A stretch of DNA of 19,475 bases. It comes from CAYUCE01 sp964443275 (GTDB lineage Bacteria; Bipolaricaulota; Bipolaricaulia; CAYUCE01). Shown piece after piece: positions 7,580 to 14,288 of this stretch. The stretch covers positions 1-19,475 of the forward strand of contig CAYUCE010000036.1 of NCBI GenBank assembly GCA_964443275.1. Reading direction: 5' to 3'. The position numbers and the translations under genes are program-made. Position 1 is the first letter of the stretch. Each line of letters begins with the position of its first letter. The notes under the pieces were generated by a model. The model did not search any database. It saw nothing but the letters and a program-made list of their open reading frames with translations, and was not told the origin of the DNA.

Positions 7580-8454
7580 AAGGAAAAGGTGGCCCCTTTT
7601 TGGGTAAGGGATTTTGAAGCTATAAGGTTGCCCAAATGGGCGGCATCTACAAGGTTCTTATCTTTAAGTAAGCCGGAGATAAACCCGGCGGAAAAAGCAT
7701 CTCCTGCTCCCAAGCTGCTTTTTACCTTACCGGTGGTAACTGGAGGAACGACTGTTTGTTTATTTTTTGTCACCAGATAGGATCCTCTAGCTCCTCTGGT
7801 TACTACTACTACCTGGGGGCCCAAAGAGAGTAGTTTATTTGCCGCCTCCGGTAGCGGAGCCTTTACCAACTTTTTTATCTCTGACTCCGAAGGCAAGAAA
7901 GCATAGGTATATTTAAGTATGGGCTCCAAAGCCTCAAGCCCCCGATCAACAAATAGGTGTCCGGGATCAAATATTACCTTTGCCCCTGCCTTATCGGATA
8001 GGCGAGCAGCTTTTTCAATTATATCTATACCGGTAGGGGAGTCTATGCTGGCCAGATGAACTATTTCGGCTTGGCTTAAGTAATCATCCGAAATAGCAGC
8101 AGGGGAGAAACAACTGGGCGAACCTCCGTAGGTATATAGATACCTATTCCCTTCCTTTATTATGGCCACTACCATCCCACTTGTTCCACTCAGTAGAACA
8201 TTTGAGGTGTCTACGGAAAGCTCTCCTAATTTATCTAACAAGAAATGGCCGAACCTGTCCTGGCCTATAGTTCCTATAAATCCGCTTTTGTGGCCTAATT
8301 TGCTCACCATACAAGCCACATTGGCTGCCGATCCTCCCGGTTTTATTTCAAATTGATTAATGGAGACCTCGTCGTCAATTTCGGCTAGTCTATCTACCTG
8401 GAGCAGGAGATCGACATTGCAGGCCCCTACTGCTATTAGTTCTAATTTTTTCAT
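7576..8454 (-). CDS. PfkB-family (ribokinase-like) carbohydrate kinase
   Basis: A 292-residue ribokinase-fold kinase, expected to phosphorylate a sugar or nucleoside with ATP. The N-terminal signature K-P-G-G-S-A-A-N-V-A (residues 38-47) binds substrate; the C-terminal signature L-G-A-G-D-A-F-S-A-G-F has the catalytic base at Asp252. V-V-V-T-R-G-A-R-G-S is the usual nucleotide-side strand. The open frame continues 12 codons upstream to 8490, but that part is encoded by an inverted-repeat element, so I take the ATG at 8454, where the first beta strand begins (M-K-K-L-E-L-I-A-V-G). No clear Shine-Dalgarno precedes either start. The substrate cannot be assigned. It lies downstream of, and codirectional with, a formyltransferase-like gene, with the repeat element between them. 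Confidence 0.92.
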   Translation of the reverse strand: MKKLELIAVGACNVDLLLQVDRLAEIDDEVSINQFEIKPGGSAANVACMVSKLGHKSGFIGTIGQDRFGHFLLDKLGELSVDTSNVLLSGTSGMVVAIIKEGNRYLYTYGGSPSCFSPAAISDDYLSQAEIVHLASIDSPTGIDIIEKAARLSDKAGAKVIFDPGHLFVDRGLEALEPILKYTYAFLPSESEIKKLVKAPLPEAANKLLSLGPQVVVVTRGARGSYLVTKNKQTVVPPVTTGKVKSSLGAGDAFSAGFISGLLKDKNLVDAAHLGNLIASKSLTQKGATFSF

Positions 8455-8465
8455 AAGTCTATTTG

Positions 8466-8535
8466 TCCAGCACTTAGTTTGAGGACCCATCGTATTGGTT
8501 CAGCAATACTGTGTTACACTAAACTAAGTGCTGGA
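8466..8535. repeat. Dispersed inverted-repeat element, copy A
   Basis: Perfect 15-bp inverted arms, TCCAGCACTTAGTTT (8466-8480) and its complement (8521-8535), enclose a 40-bp loop. The first 14 bp of these arms recur exactly at 17151-17219 (copy B). Read on the minus strand, the loop shares TGTAACAMAGTATTGCT (M = C here, A in copy B) with copy B. The arm supplies the last codons and TAG stop of the formyltransferase gene, and the element fills most of the gap before the PfkB kinase. No target-site duplication is evident. Confidence 0.8.
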
Positions 8536-9448
8536 GTATTTCCCGGTTTAAACAGTACCCCCGCTTATACTCTTTCCCGTCAATGTATAAGGTCCTGTCT
8601 TTTATTTCCCAATTTCCTTTAGTTAAGTGCCGGTAGGTGGATAAGATCAATGGCTTCTCACCTTTAAACTGCATGGTTCTTATCTTTTTAATCAACTTTT
8701 CCCATATAGGTTTTTTTCGCAGCTTATCCAAGGAAGTTGACCTAAGATTTGTGGTTACAGCTTCCCAAAGTTGATTAATTTGCTCACCGATCAGAGGAAG
8801 TTCATACCAAGAGATAACCGGGCCTCTATCCATTTTTTCGGTGGCTATGTGAAGCATTCCTCCGGCCTTAAGCCAGGATATATTCATCACTGCTGGAATC
8901 TCATCGGCAAAGCTGGCTGGATCAAGATTTAAAAGGTAACTAACTGCTCTCTCCGCTTGCCTGGTCATTACTTCCGGCCACATACCTACCGGGCCAATAT
9001 CGGGAATAGCAGGATGTATGTTAACTATATCTATTGCCTCGAAGATCGGTGGGCTCATTATATGCATATAGCCTAAGGAGAGGACTGAATCCACTTTGGG
9101 TAAAAGGGTAAGTACTTTGCTATCGTAGGCCAACCGCCACTCTTGGTATTGATTGTCCTTATCTTTGGGCTTATAATTACTTGCTTCGTTTATGGCTTCA
9201 CCGACCCGATAATTCTTCCTAAAGTCAGAAGTTGAAAGCTGGATTATCTCCCCGATGTTTTCCATCGAATTTACCTTTTTTATCCGCCTATCGATTGCCG
9301 CGGACACCCCCTCACTTTTGTTGCTAAACACGAAAGGTATACTTGCATCTATCTGCTTTTGCTTGATTGCTTGATTAATTGAAGTCAAGAGATCCACTGC
9401 ATAATCATCGTGGAAACTAGTTAAGATACCAATTTGATATTTTCTCAT
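8519..9448 (-). CDS. PurN-like formyltransferase domain protein
   Basis: About 309 residues with a formyltransferase (GART-type) fold. The clearest segment is L-G-Y-M-H-I-M-S-P (125-133) followed by N-I-H-P-A-I-P-D (143-150), equivalent to the PurN L-A-G-F-M-R-I-L-S-P and N-I-H-P-S segments with the catalytic Asn and His. G-G-M-L-H-I-A-T-E-K-M-D-R-G-P-V-I-S (197-213) supplies the catalytic Asp207. The His-Asp spacing (62) is longer than in E. coli PurN (36), and there are ~90 extra C-terminal residues, so this is not ordinary PurN. The frame is open to a TTG at 9514, but that TTG is part of a good -35 box; the ATG at 9448 starts at the first beta strand. The last codons and stop come from the repeat element. 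The substrate is unknown. Confidence 0.8.
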   Translation of the reverse strand: MRKYQIGILTSFHDDYAVDLLTSINQAIKQKQIDASIPFVFSNKSEGVSAAIDRRIKKVNSMENIGEIIQLSTSDFRKNYRVGEAINEASNYKPKDKDNQYQEWRLAYDSKVLTLLPKVDSVLSLGYMHIMSPPIFEAIDIVNIHPAIPDIGPVGMWPEVMTRQAERAVSYLLNLDPASFADEIPAVMNISWLKAGGMLHIATEKMDRGPVISWYELPLIGEQINQLWEAVTTNLRSTSLDKLRKKPIWEKLIKKIRTMQFKGEKPLILSTYRHLTKGNWEIKDRTLYIDGKEYKRGYCLNREILQHLV

Positions 9449-9484
9449 TTGACTTGTCTCTCTATCTTTTTGCAAATCGTGTTC

Positions 9485-9514
9485 ATAATAGTCAAATGCA
9501 GCAATTAGAGTCAA
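9485..9514 (-). promoter_or_regulatory. Promoter for the formyltransferase-like gene
   Basis: On the minus strand, TTGACT (9514-9509), 18-bp spacer, TATTAT (9490-9485), each box one mismatch from consensus. It predicts a transcript starting near 9478, which rules out the upstream TTG and supports the ATG at 9448. Confidence 0.55.
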
Positions 9515-9544
9515 TGCGAGGCCCGTAGCCGTCAGTCATCAACC

Positions 9545-9573
9545 TTGGACTTTTAACTTTCTCTCTCTATAAT
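9545..9573 (+). promoter_or_regulatory. Promoter for cobO
   Basis: A perfect TATAAT (9568-9573) lies 17 bp after a weak -35, TTGGAC (9545-9550). The predicted start is near 9580, giving a leader of about 63 bases before the TTG codon at 9643. Confidence 0.5.
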
Positions 9574-9580
9574 TAGGACC

Positions 9581-9624
9581 TAGGATTAGTCTTATGTCTA
9601 AATCCTAAATCCCAGATCCCTGGG
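9581..9624 (+). repeat. Two leader hairpins and a short heptamer run before cobO
   Basis: TAGGATTAG (9581-9589) can pair with CTAAATCCTA (9598-9607) with one bulge. CCCAG (9611-9615) pairs with CTGGG (9620-9624) just before the Shine-Dalgarno GAGGAGG (9627-9633). Within this, three phased heptamers occur: TAAATCC, TAAATCC, CAGATCC (9599-9619). I see no cobalamin-riboswitch core. Confidence 0.4.
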
Positions 9625-9642
9625 CTGAGGAGGCGCCAAACT

Positions 9643-10176
9643 TTGAGCGATTTTGGTTTGATTCAAGTATATACCGGCGATGGGAAAGGCAAAACTACCA
9701 GTGCCATTGGGTTGGGTATAAGGGCGGTGGGACACGGATACAAAGTATGTATGGTCCAATTCATGAAAGGAGGTCCTCTTTATCCCAAATATGGAGAAAT
9801 AAGGGTACTGGAAAAGATGCCCGGCTTTGAAGTCTTTCAATTTGGGATGGCTCACTTTAAAAAGAAAAATGAAGCAAGCAAAGAAGAAAGGATGGTAGTA
9901 AATCAGGCCTTCCAAAAATCTTGTCAGGTAACGGCAAGCGGTGAGTTTGACCTGGTTATTTTAGATGAGATAAATGTAGCTTGTTATTTTGATCTTCTGG
10001 AAGTTGAAAAAATACTTAAGTTATTAAAGGATAAAGCAGCCTATACCGAGGTTATCTTAACCGGAAGAGGTGCCAGTCCACGGTTGATAGAGCGGGCGGA
10101 TTTAGTGACGGAAATAAAAGATGTAAAACATCCTTTCAAGGAAGGTAAGAAAGCGAGGAAGGGAATAGAGTATTAA
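9643..10176 (+). CDS. cobO: Cob(I)yrinic acid a,c-diamide adenosyltransferase
   Basis: A 177-residue corrinoid adenosyltransferase of the CobA/BtuR/CobO family, which uses ATP to attach the adenosyl group to reduced corrinoid in adenosylcobalamin synthesis or salvage. Near the N-terminus, Y-T-G-D-G-K-G-K-T-T-S-A is the family's P-loop (residues 10-21). A-V-G-H-G and V-Q-F-M-K-G-G follow. The mid-protein D-L-V-I-L-D-E-I-N block is the Walker-B-like strand, and V-I-L-T-G-R-G-A and I-K-D-V-K-H-P-F complete the pattern. The TTG start at 9643 is supported by GAGGAGG with a 9-base spacing and a good promoter. No other cobalamin genes are nearby, so salvage or a dispersed pathway is equally possible. 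Confidence 0.95.
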   Translation: MSDFGLIQVYTGDGKGKTTSAIGLGIRAVGHGYKVCMVQFMKGGPLYPKYGEIRVLEKMPGFEVFQFGMAHFKKKNEASKEERMVVNQAFQKSCQVTASGEFDLVILDEINVACYFDLLEVEKILKLLKDKAAYTEVILTGRGASPRLIERADLVTEIKDVKHPFKEGKKARKGIEY

Positions 10177-10233
10177 GCACCGGCTAGTTGATTTGACTTA
10201 TCGTAATTCATAAAATCTTTGGGGTGAATAAGT

Positions 10234-10725
10234 TTGACAAGAGCATTATATCCGGGTAGTTTTGATCCTATTACTAATGGGCATATTGATATAATCAAAC
10301 GGGCCAAGAAGGTCTTTGACCAATTGATCGTGGCGGTGGTCAAAAACCCTAGCAAGAGGACATTCTTTACCTTGGAGGAAAGAAGTGATCTGACGGAAAG
10401 AGTTTTAAGAACGGACGGCATCCCGGACGTAGAAATAATAACCTACGATGGACTGTTGGTGGACTGCGCTGAGAAGCAAGGTGTAGAAACCATAGTTAGG
10501 GGCCTTAGAGTAAATTCGGATTTTGACTATGAATTCCAGATGGCCCTTACCAACAGGGATTTAAACGAGGATATAGAGAGCGTCTTCTTTATGACCAGCG
10601 GTGAATACTCTTTTCTCAGCTCCTCTATTGTAAAAGAGGTAAAAAGATACGGTGGAGATATCTCCAGCTTTGTACCTGAGCTAGTGGATCAAGCGCTGGA
10701 GAGAAAGTTTAAGGGGCTTGCATAA
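10234..10725 (+). CDS. coaD: Phosphopantetheine adenylyltransferase
   Basis: A 163-residue CoaD, the penultimate enzyme of coenzyme A synthesis (4'-phosphopantetheine plus ATP to dephospho-CoA). The opening Y-P-G-S-F-D-P-I-T-N-G-H-I-D (residues 6-19) carries the T/H-x-G-H nucleotidyltransferase motif at 14-17. I-V-R-G-L-R and D-F-D-Y-E-F-Q-M-A form the pantetheine and hexamer-contact segments, and Y-S-F-L-S-S-S-I-V-K-E-V is the C-terminal ATP-side signature. Length matches the family. The start is TTG at 10234 with GGGGTGA upstream, and it begins at the canonical first strand. A secreted protein of unknown function starts 22 bp after the stop. Confidence 0.97.
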   Translation: MTRALYPGSFDPITNGHIDIIKRAKKVFDQLIVAVVKNPSKRTFFTLEERSDLTERVLRTDGIPDVEIITYDGLLVDCAEKQGVETIVRGLRVNSDFDYEFQMALTNRDLNEDIESVFFMTSGEYSFLSSSIVKEVKRYGGDISSFVPELVDQALERKFKGLA

Positions 10726-10747
10726 TCATAATAAAGGAATGGCTAAC

Positions 10748-11482
10748 TTGCTTAAAAAAATGCACAGGCAAAGAATCGCTGTAACTTTACGTTATTTTTT
10801 AATCTTTTTTATTACTATCAATCTGCTTGTATTAGCTCTTCCCTCAGTAAAAGCGGATACAAAGGACATCCCGGAGCTTAAAAGAAGAGCTACTCGAGAC
10901 GGCGTTCCGGCAGAAATGCTTGCCGCCAGCTTTGCCTTAGTTAGCGCATATAATATTCTTAACGAGCCGCTTGGGGAGTTGGATGAGTTGGTGTTATCCA
11001 CCCGGAAAGACGGTAAGGAAGCTGAGGAATTAAAGAGAGCCTTAAAAGAAGCCCGAGAAGGAAAATTTATTTCTGTTTGTAGAGAAAGCAAGGAAATCGA
11101 TCCTTATTTGGGCAGATTAACTATAGAAGAATTGGCCAGAAAAGCTAGAAACGCAGCTAGCTCGAAGACAAGGCAAAGTGCTGCGGAGGCTTTGTTGGAA
11201 AAAATTGTTCAATCTGTAGGGATCGATTTTATTTCTTATTATCAATTTAGAATCGATTATGAAGTCAAGTTTGATCAAATAAAAAAAGAAGTAACCTTTT
11301 TATCTACGGATTCTTTAGTGTCAGATTGGGCCCAAAGCAAAAGAAAGGAATTAGTCGAGGAGGTCTTCTACCTTCTAGGCAGAATGTACCTAGCTGAATA
11401 TTTGATCACTCTTAAATCTAGCTTTGTTCGGGATAAAGTGAATTGTAAAAGTGAAGATGAAGATAATGGAGAGGGACTATGA
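10748..11482 (+). CDS. Secreted protein of unknown function between coaD and gatB
   Basis: I do not recognise this protein. From the TTG at 10748 it has 244 residues: a basic start (K-K-M-H-R-Q-R), a hydrophobic stretch of about 20 residues (Y-F-L-I-F-F-I-T-I-N-L-L-V-L-A-L), then P-S-V-K-A before D-T, a good signal peptidase I site. The mature part is charged and looks mostly helical, with many Ala/Glu/Lys/Arg runs and only two cysteines; no catalytic motif stands out. The frame is open to a TTG at 10718, and ATGs occur at 10739 and 10760. I favour 10748 because AAGGA lies at proper spacing, whereas it abuts the 10739 ATG. The stop overlaps the gatB ATG (ATGA), so translation of the two is probably coupled. 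Confidence 0.7.
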   Translation: MLKKMHRQRIAVTLRYFLIFFITINLLVLALPSVKADTKDIPELKRRATRDGVPAEMLAASFALVSAYNILNEPLGELDELVLSTRKDGKEAEELKRALKEAREGKFISVCRESKEIDPYLGRLTIEELARKARNAASSKTRQSAAEALLEKIVQSVGIDFISYYQFRIDYEVKFDQIKKEVTFLSTDSLVSDWAQSKRKELVEEVFYLLGRMYLAEYLITLKSSFVRDKVNCKSEDEDNGEGL

Positions 11483-12897
11483 AAACCACCATAGGTTTTG
11501 AACTCCATGCTCAACTTACCACAAAGACCAAGCTATTCTGCGGCTGCGGCACCGATTATTTTGAAAGCTCTCCTAATACCAATACCTGTCCAGTTTGCCT
11601 GGGAATGCCGGGGGTGCTTCCGGTTTTAAACAAAAAGGCTGTGGATTACGCTCTAAGATGTGCTCTAGCCCTTAATTGCAGGATTCCCGATCGCTGCAAA
11701 TTTGACCGCAAGAACTATTTTTACCCGGATTTACCCAAAGGATATCAAATATCTCAATACGATGAGCCGCTGGCAGTAGATGGATATTTAAATATAGAAG
11801 TGGAGGGAGAAAAGAAGAAGGTTAGGATAAGAAGGGTCCATTTGGAAGAGGATGCAGGGAAGCTGATCCACGAAGAAAACTTTAGCCTGGTTGATTTTAA
11901 CCGGGCTGGAGTTCCCTTGATTGAAATCGTCACCGAACCGGACATTACCTCCCCGCAGGAAGCTCGGGTGTTTATTGAAGACTTGCGGCTTTTGCTTCGA
12001 TACCTGGAAATATGCGAAGGAGATATGGAAAAGGGACATCTTCGCTGTGAACCTAACATCTCGGTTAGTCCGGATAGGGATAAATTGGGGGTAAAGACAG
12101 AGCTTAAGAACCTGAATTCATTTAAAGCGGTGGAAGAAGCCTTGAAATTTGAACAGCGAAGGCAAGTAGGCACTTTAGAAGGTGGTGGAAAGATCAAGCA
12201 GCAGACCCTTCGCTGGGACCCGGACGAGAAAGAGGCTATTCCCATGCGATCTAAAGAAGAGGCCGCGGATTACCGATACTTCCCCGAACCGGATCTCCTG
12301 CCTCTGGAAGTAGGTGTGGAATGGGTAGATAAAATAAAAAACGAATTACCCGAATTACCACAACAGAAGCGCAAAAGGTGGAAGGAAGAATACGGGCTGC
12401 CGGATTACGACATTCAGGTTTTGACCGAGGAGGCTGAGATAGCCAGTTATTTCGAAGAAGTGGTGAGTGATTTTAATAATCCCAAAGAGGTATCCAACTG
12501 GGTGATGTCCGAAATCCTGCGGTTGGTTAAGACGGAAGGAAGCGGAAGACTGGAGTCAATTCCCTTAAGTCCATCTGATATGGCCGACCTCTTAAAAATG
12601 GTGGATCAAGGTGAAGTCAATCGAAATACGGGTAAAGAGATAGTAGAGGAAGCCTTCATCACTGGAAAATCTCCTCGCCAGATAGTGGAAGAAGAAGACC
12701 TAGCCCAAATTTCGGACAGGAGTGCTTTGGAGAAGATCATAATAGAAGTGATTGAAGAAAACCCGGAAGCTGTTAGTGATTATAGGCAGGGCAAAGATAA
12801 AGTGTTAGGATTCATGATAGGCCAGGTTATGTCCAAGACTCAAGGCCAGGCTGATCCTCAAAAGACCAGGGAAATCTTGAGCCAGAAGCTAAAGTAA
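11479..12897 (+). CDS. gatB: Asp-tRNA(Asn)/Glu-tRNA(Gln) amidotransferase subunit B
   Basis: A 472-residue GatB, the subunit that binds misacylated Glu-tRNA(Gln) or Asp-tRNA(Asn) and phosphorylates it before amidation with ammonia from GatA. The N-terminus reads I-G-F-E-L-H-A-Q-L (usual form I-G-L-E-x-H-V-Q-L). A probable zinc site is formed by C21, C23, C37 and C40 (F-C-G-C and C-P-V-C-L-G-M-P-G). Y-F-Y-P-D-L-P-K-G-Y-Q-I-S-Q-Y, H-L-E-E-D-A-G-K and D-F-N-R-A-G-V-P-L-I-E-I-V-T-E-P are canonical, as is Y-R-Y-F-P-E-P-D-L. The last ~140 residues are the helical YqeY-like tail that grips tRNA. gatA and gatC are not adjacent, unlike the common gatCAB order. The start overlaps the upstream secreted-protein gene. 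Confidence 0.97.
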   Translation: MKTTIGFELHAQLTTKTKLFCGCGTDYFESSPNTNTCPVCLGMPGVLPVLNKKAVDYALRCALALNCRIPDRCKFDRKNYFYPDLPKGYQISQYDEPLAVDGYLNIEVEGEKKKVRIRRVHLEEDAGKLIHEENFSLVDFNRAGVPLIEIVTEPDITSPQEARVFIEDLRLLLRYLEICEGDMEKGHLRCEPNISVSPDRDKLGVKTELKNLNSFKAVEEALKFEQRRQVGTLEGGGKIKQQTLRWDPDEKEAIPMRSKEEAADYRYFPEPDLLPLEVGVEWVDKIKNELPELPQQKRKRWKEEYGLPDYDIQVLTEEAEIASYFEEVVSDFNNPKEVSNWVMSEILRLVKTEGSGRLESIPLSPSDMADLLKMVDQGEVNRNTGKEIVEEAFITGKSPRQIVEEEDLAQISDRSALEKIIIEVIEENPEAVSDYRQGKDKVLGFMIGQVMSKTQGQADPQKTREILSQKLK

Positions 12898-12905
12898 CAA
12901 TCAAA

Positions 12906-12984
12906 CGGAATCCTTTAGGTTTACTCCCTCGTTGTTGCTATTATGCTACATTTCTCTCTTATCTTACAAACCTAAAGGATTCCG
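12906..12984. repeat. Perfect 17-bp inverted repeat with 45-bp loop
   Basis: CGGAATCCTTTAGGTTT (12906-12922) is exactly complementary to 12968-12984. It starts 9 bp after the gatB stop and lies between convergent genes. No T-run follows on either strand, and the loop is long for an intrinsic terminator. Its architecture resembles the ~69-bp element at 8466 and 17151 (inward-facing TTT end, similar length), but the sequence differs. It could be a small mobile repeat that also blocks read-through. Confidence 0.7.
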
Positions 12985-13032
12985 CCCAGAGTCTTCCCAG
13001 AAGATATATACATATATTGTTAATCCTTTCCT

Positions 13033-13668
13033 TTAGCATGGAGGTGTGCAAGGTGCAGCCGGTTGGGGTTTTTCCAGCGTAGCGCAAGCAAATATACAAG
13101 CTGGACAGAAATGAAGCTGACCTCCGATATTAACTTTTAGGTTGTATAAGATACCGGCGTCGTCGGAGACCGGCTGGGGCATGACTTCATACATTAGCTC
13201 TCCAAATAGGCTAAAGAACTCCGTATTGAATTTGAGCCCGGCCAAGTAATTAAAAGACAACAGAAGACCGGGGTTCCCGGTACCGAATGTAGACGTCTGA
13301 TAAGGAAATACTCCCACTCCACCACCGTTATACAGTCTCATCCATCCCCGATTTAAATAAAGAAGTATGGACTGCCGACCTGAAGTCAGGCTGCTCACCA
13401 AACCGCTGCTTGAGAGGTAAAGGCTCAAATCAGTTCTGGTGGAAATATCCAAGGTAAGCGGTACCTCTGCTGATATATCCAGAAAAACAAGTGCGGTGGT
13501 TAGCTGTCCAGAGCTAAATAGTGAAAGTGGGATTGAAACCCCCAGTCCCAAAGATGGTCCGGGAGCCCAGGTGCTGGGAATTGCTTGAGTCGTATTCTGT
13601 GCATTCACGGAAAGTGCTATCATTAGTAGCACTAAAATCGCCATTGTCAAAACCTTTAATCGCCGCAT
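13033..13668 (-). CDS. Secreted strand-rich protein, possible outer-membrane beta-barrel
   Basis: I do not recognise the family. The 211-residue product begins with a classic signal peptide (M-R-R-L-K-V-L, then a run of A/I/L/V/M, ending S-V-N-A before Q). The mature part is rich in alternating hydrophobic and polar residues with many Ser, Thr, Gly, Leu and aromatics, consistent with beta-hairpins of a small outer-membrane or surface barrel. All five cysteines fall in the last 26 residues, with C-P-A-C and a Pro-rich tail ending C-T-P-P-C. The ATG at 13668 is well supported by GAGGAGG about 10 bases upstream on the minus strand. It is monocistronic: upstream is the gene-free stretch before ffh, downstream the convergent gatB. 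The barrel assignment is inference from composition only. Confidence 0.7.
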   Translation of the reverse strand: MRRLKVLTMAILVLLMIALSVNAQNTTQAIPSTWAPGPSLGLGVSIPLSLFSSGQLTTALVFLDISAEVPLTLDISTRTDLSLYLSSSGLVSSLTSGRQSILLYLNRGWMRLYNGGGVGVFPYQTSTFGTGNPGLLLSFNYLAGLKFNTEFFSLFGELMYEVMPQPVSDDAGILYNLKVNIGGQLHFCPACIFACATLEKPQPAAPCTPPC

Positions 13669-13828
13669 CGTATATCTGCCTCCTCAAATTTAACGCAAAT
13701 TGTATGCACTATCTTTTAACCCAATTGGAAGGAAAGCTAAAGGAATTTAGTAATCTCTTTTAGTATTTTAAGTCCTTATGGGTTAAGATATAGCTCTCCT
13801 CTGCAAGTAACCTGTGTAAACCCCCCTT

Positions 13829-14214
13829 ATATTATTGAGCTTTTTGGATCTTGTGGAACGCAAGTTATAGCCGAGGAAGTTCCAGGGAAGTGGTTTTTCG
13901 TAGCGGATGGCGCAAGGTTCCATGGTTTTTATTTGGGCATCCCATATAAGGGTGGAACCCTGAAGGCTCTTCTTCGCTTCTACGTAGCTTCGAAGAAGCA
14001 TAGTAGAGATTCCGCTACCGGAAAACAATCGATGTTATTGAGAATTCCAGTGTTAATGAAAAATATAAGCATAACAAGACTACCTACTCTTCTACGCTTC
14101 TACGACCTCTTCTCCGCTTCTGCGAAGCAGAGAGCTTCGAAGAAGCGGAGTACGAGAATATAACATCCATGATCGATCTTTTGGTTCTTTAGTGATCGAA
14201 AAGCTCAATAATAT
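13829..14214. repeat. 386-bp segment bounded by inverted repeats (MITE-like or structured)
   Basis: The left end ATATTATTGAGCTTTT (13829-13844) continues TGGATC; the complement of the right end (14214-14194) reads the same 16 bases and continues CGATC, so the ends match over ~21 bp with one indel and one mismatch. Inside are further complementary pairs: TGGAAC/GTTCCA (13854-13859, 13879-13884), GGTTCCA/TGGAACC (13916-13922, 13953-13959) and GTAGCGGA/TCCGCTAC (13900-13907, 14011-14018), plus two strong palindromes. No convincing protein is encoded; the short open frames across it lack homology I can recognise. This occupies over half of the 707-bp gene-free stretch 13669-14375; the rest is upstream sequence of the 13033-13668 gene and the ffh promoter and leader. 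Confidence 0.55.
13967..14150. repeat. Cluster of palindromes with three copies of a 15-mer
   Basis: CTCTTCTNCGCTTCT occurs three times: 13967-13981 (N=T), 14087-14101 (N=A) and 14107-14121 (N=C). Two copies run into palindromes that share a 14-base GCTTCGAAGAAGC-type core: CTTCTTCG/CGAAGAAG (13969-13976, 13991-13998) and CTCCGCTTCT/AGAAGCGGAG (14112-14121, 14141-14150), the latter with an inner GAAGC/GCTTC pair. Confidence 0.65.
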
Positions 14215-14259
14215 TAACTGGCTGGTTCGCCCAGAGCGGAGCCTACTTATCAGTTGCTG

Positions 14260-14288
14260 TTGACAGATAATCACCTTTAGCTTAGAAT
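14260..14288 (+). promoter_or_regulatory. Strong sigma-70-type promoter for the ffh operon
   Basis: A perfect TTGACA (14260-14265), 17-bp spacer and TAGAAT (14283-14288, one mismatch). The predicted start is near 14295, giving an ~80-base leader before the ffh ATG. Confidence 0.7.

Noticed and set aside
9598..9915. Minus-strand frame over the cobO start
   Set aside because: It lies antisense to the conserved cobO P-loop region and covers the cobO promoter and leader; its protein has no recognisable feature.
12906..12984. Standard intrinsic terminator for gatB
   Set aside because: The loop is 45 bases and neither side is followed by a T-run.
3144..13775. Shared CTTTTAGTATTT string near 3145 and 13757
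   Set aside because: A 12-base A+T-rich match in two intergenic regions is within reach of chance, and flanks do not align.
13783..14028. Small minus-strand open frame as a transposase fragment
   Set aside because: It runs through the palindromic segment, has no Shine-Dalgarno, and its translation shows no transposase motif that I recognise.
13967..14150. CRISPR array
   Set aside because: The three 15-mer copies have unequal spacing (105 and 5 bp between copies), no uniform spacers, and no cas genes are nearby.
14092..14274. Small minus-strand open frame rich in Ser/Arg/Leu
   Set aside because: Its composition comes from the CTTCTTCG-type palindromes; it is better explained as repeat DNA.
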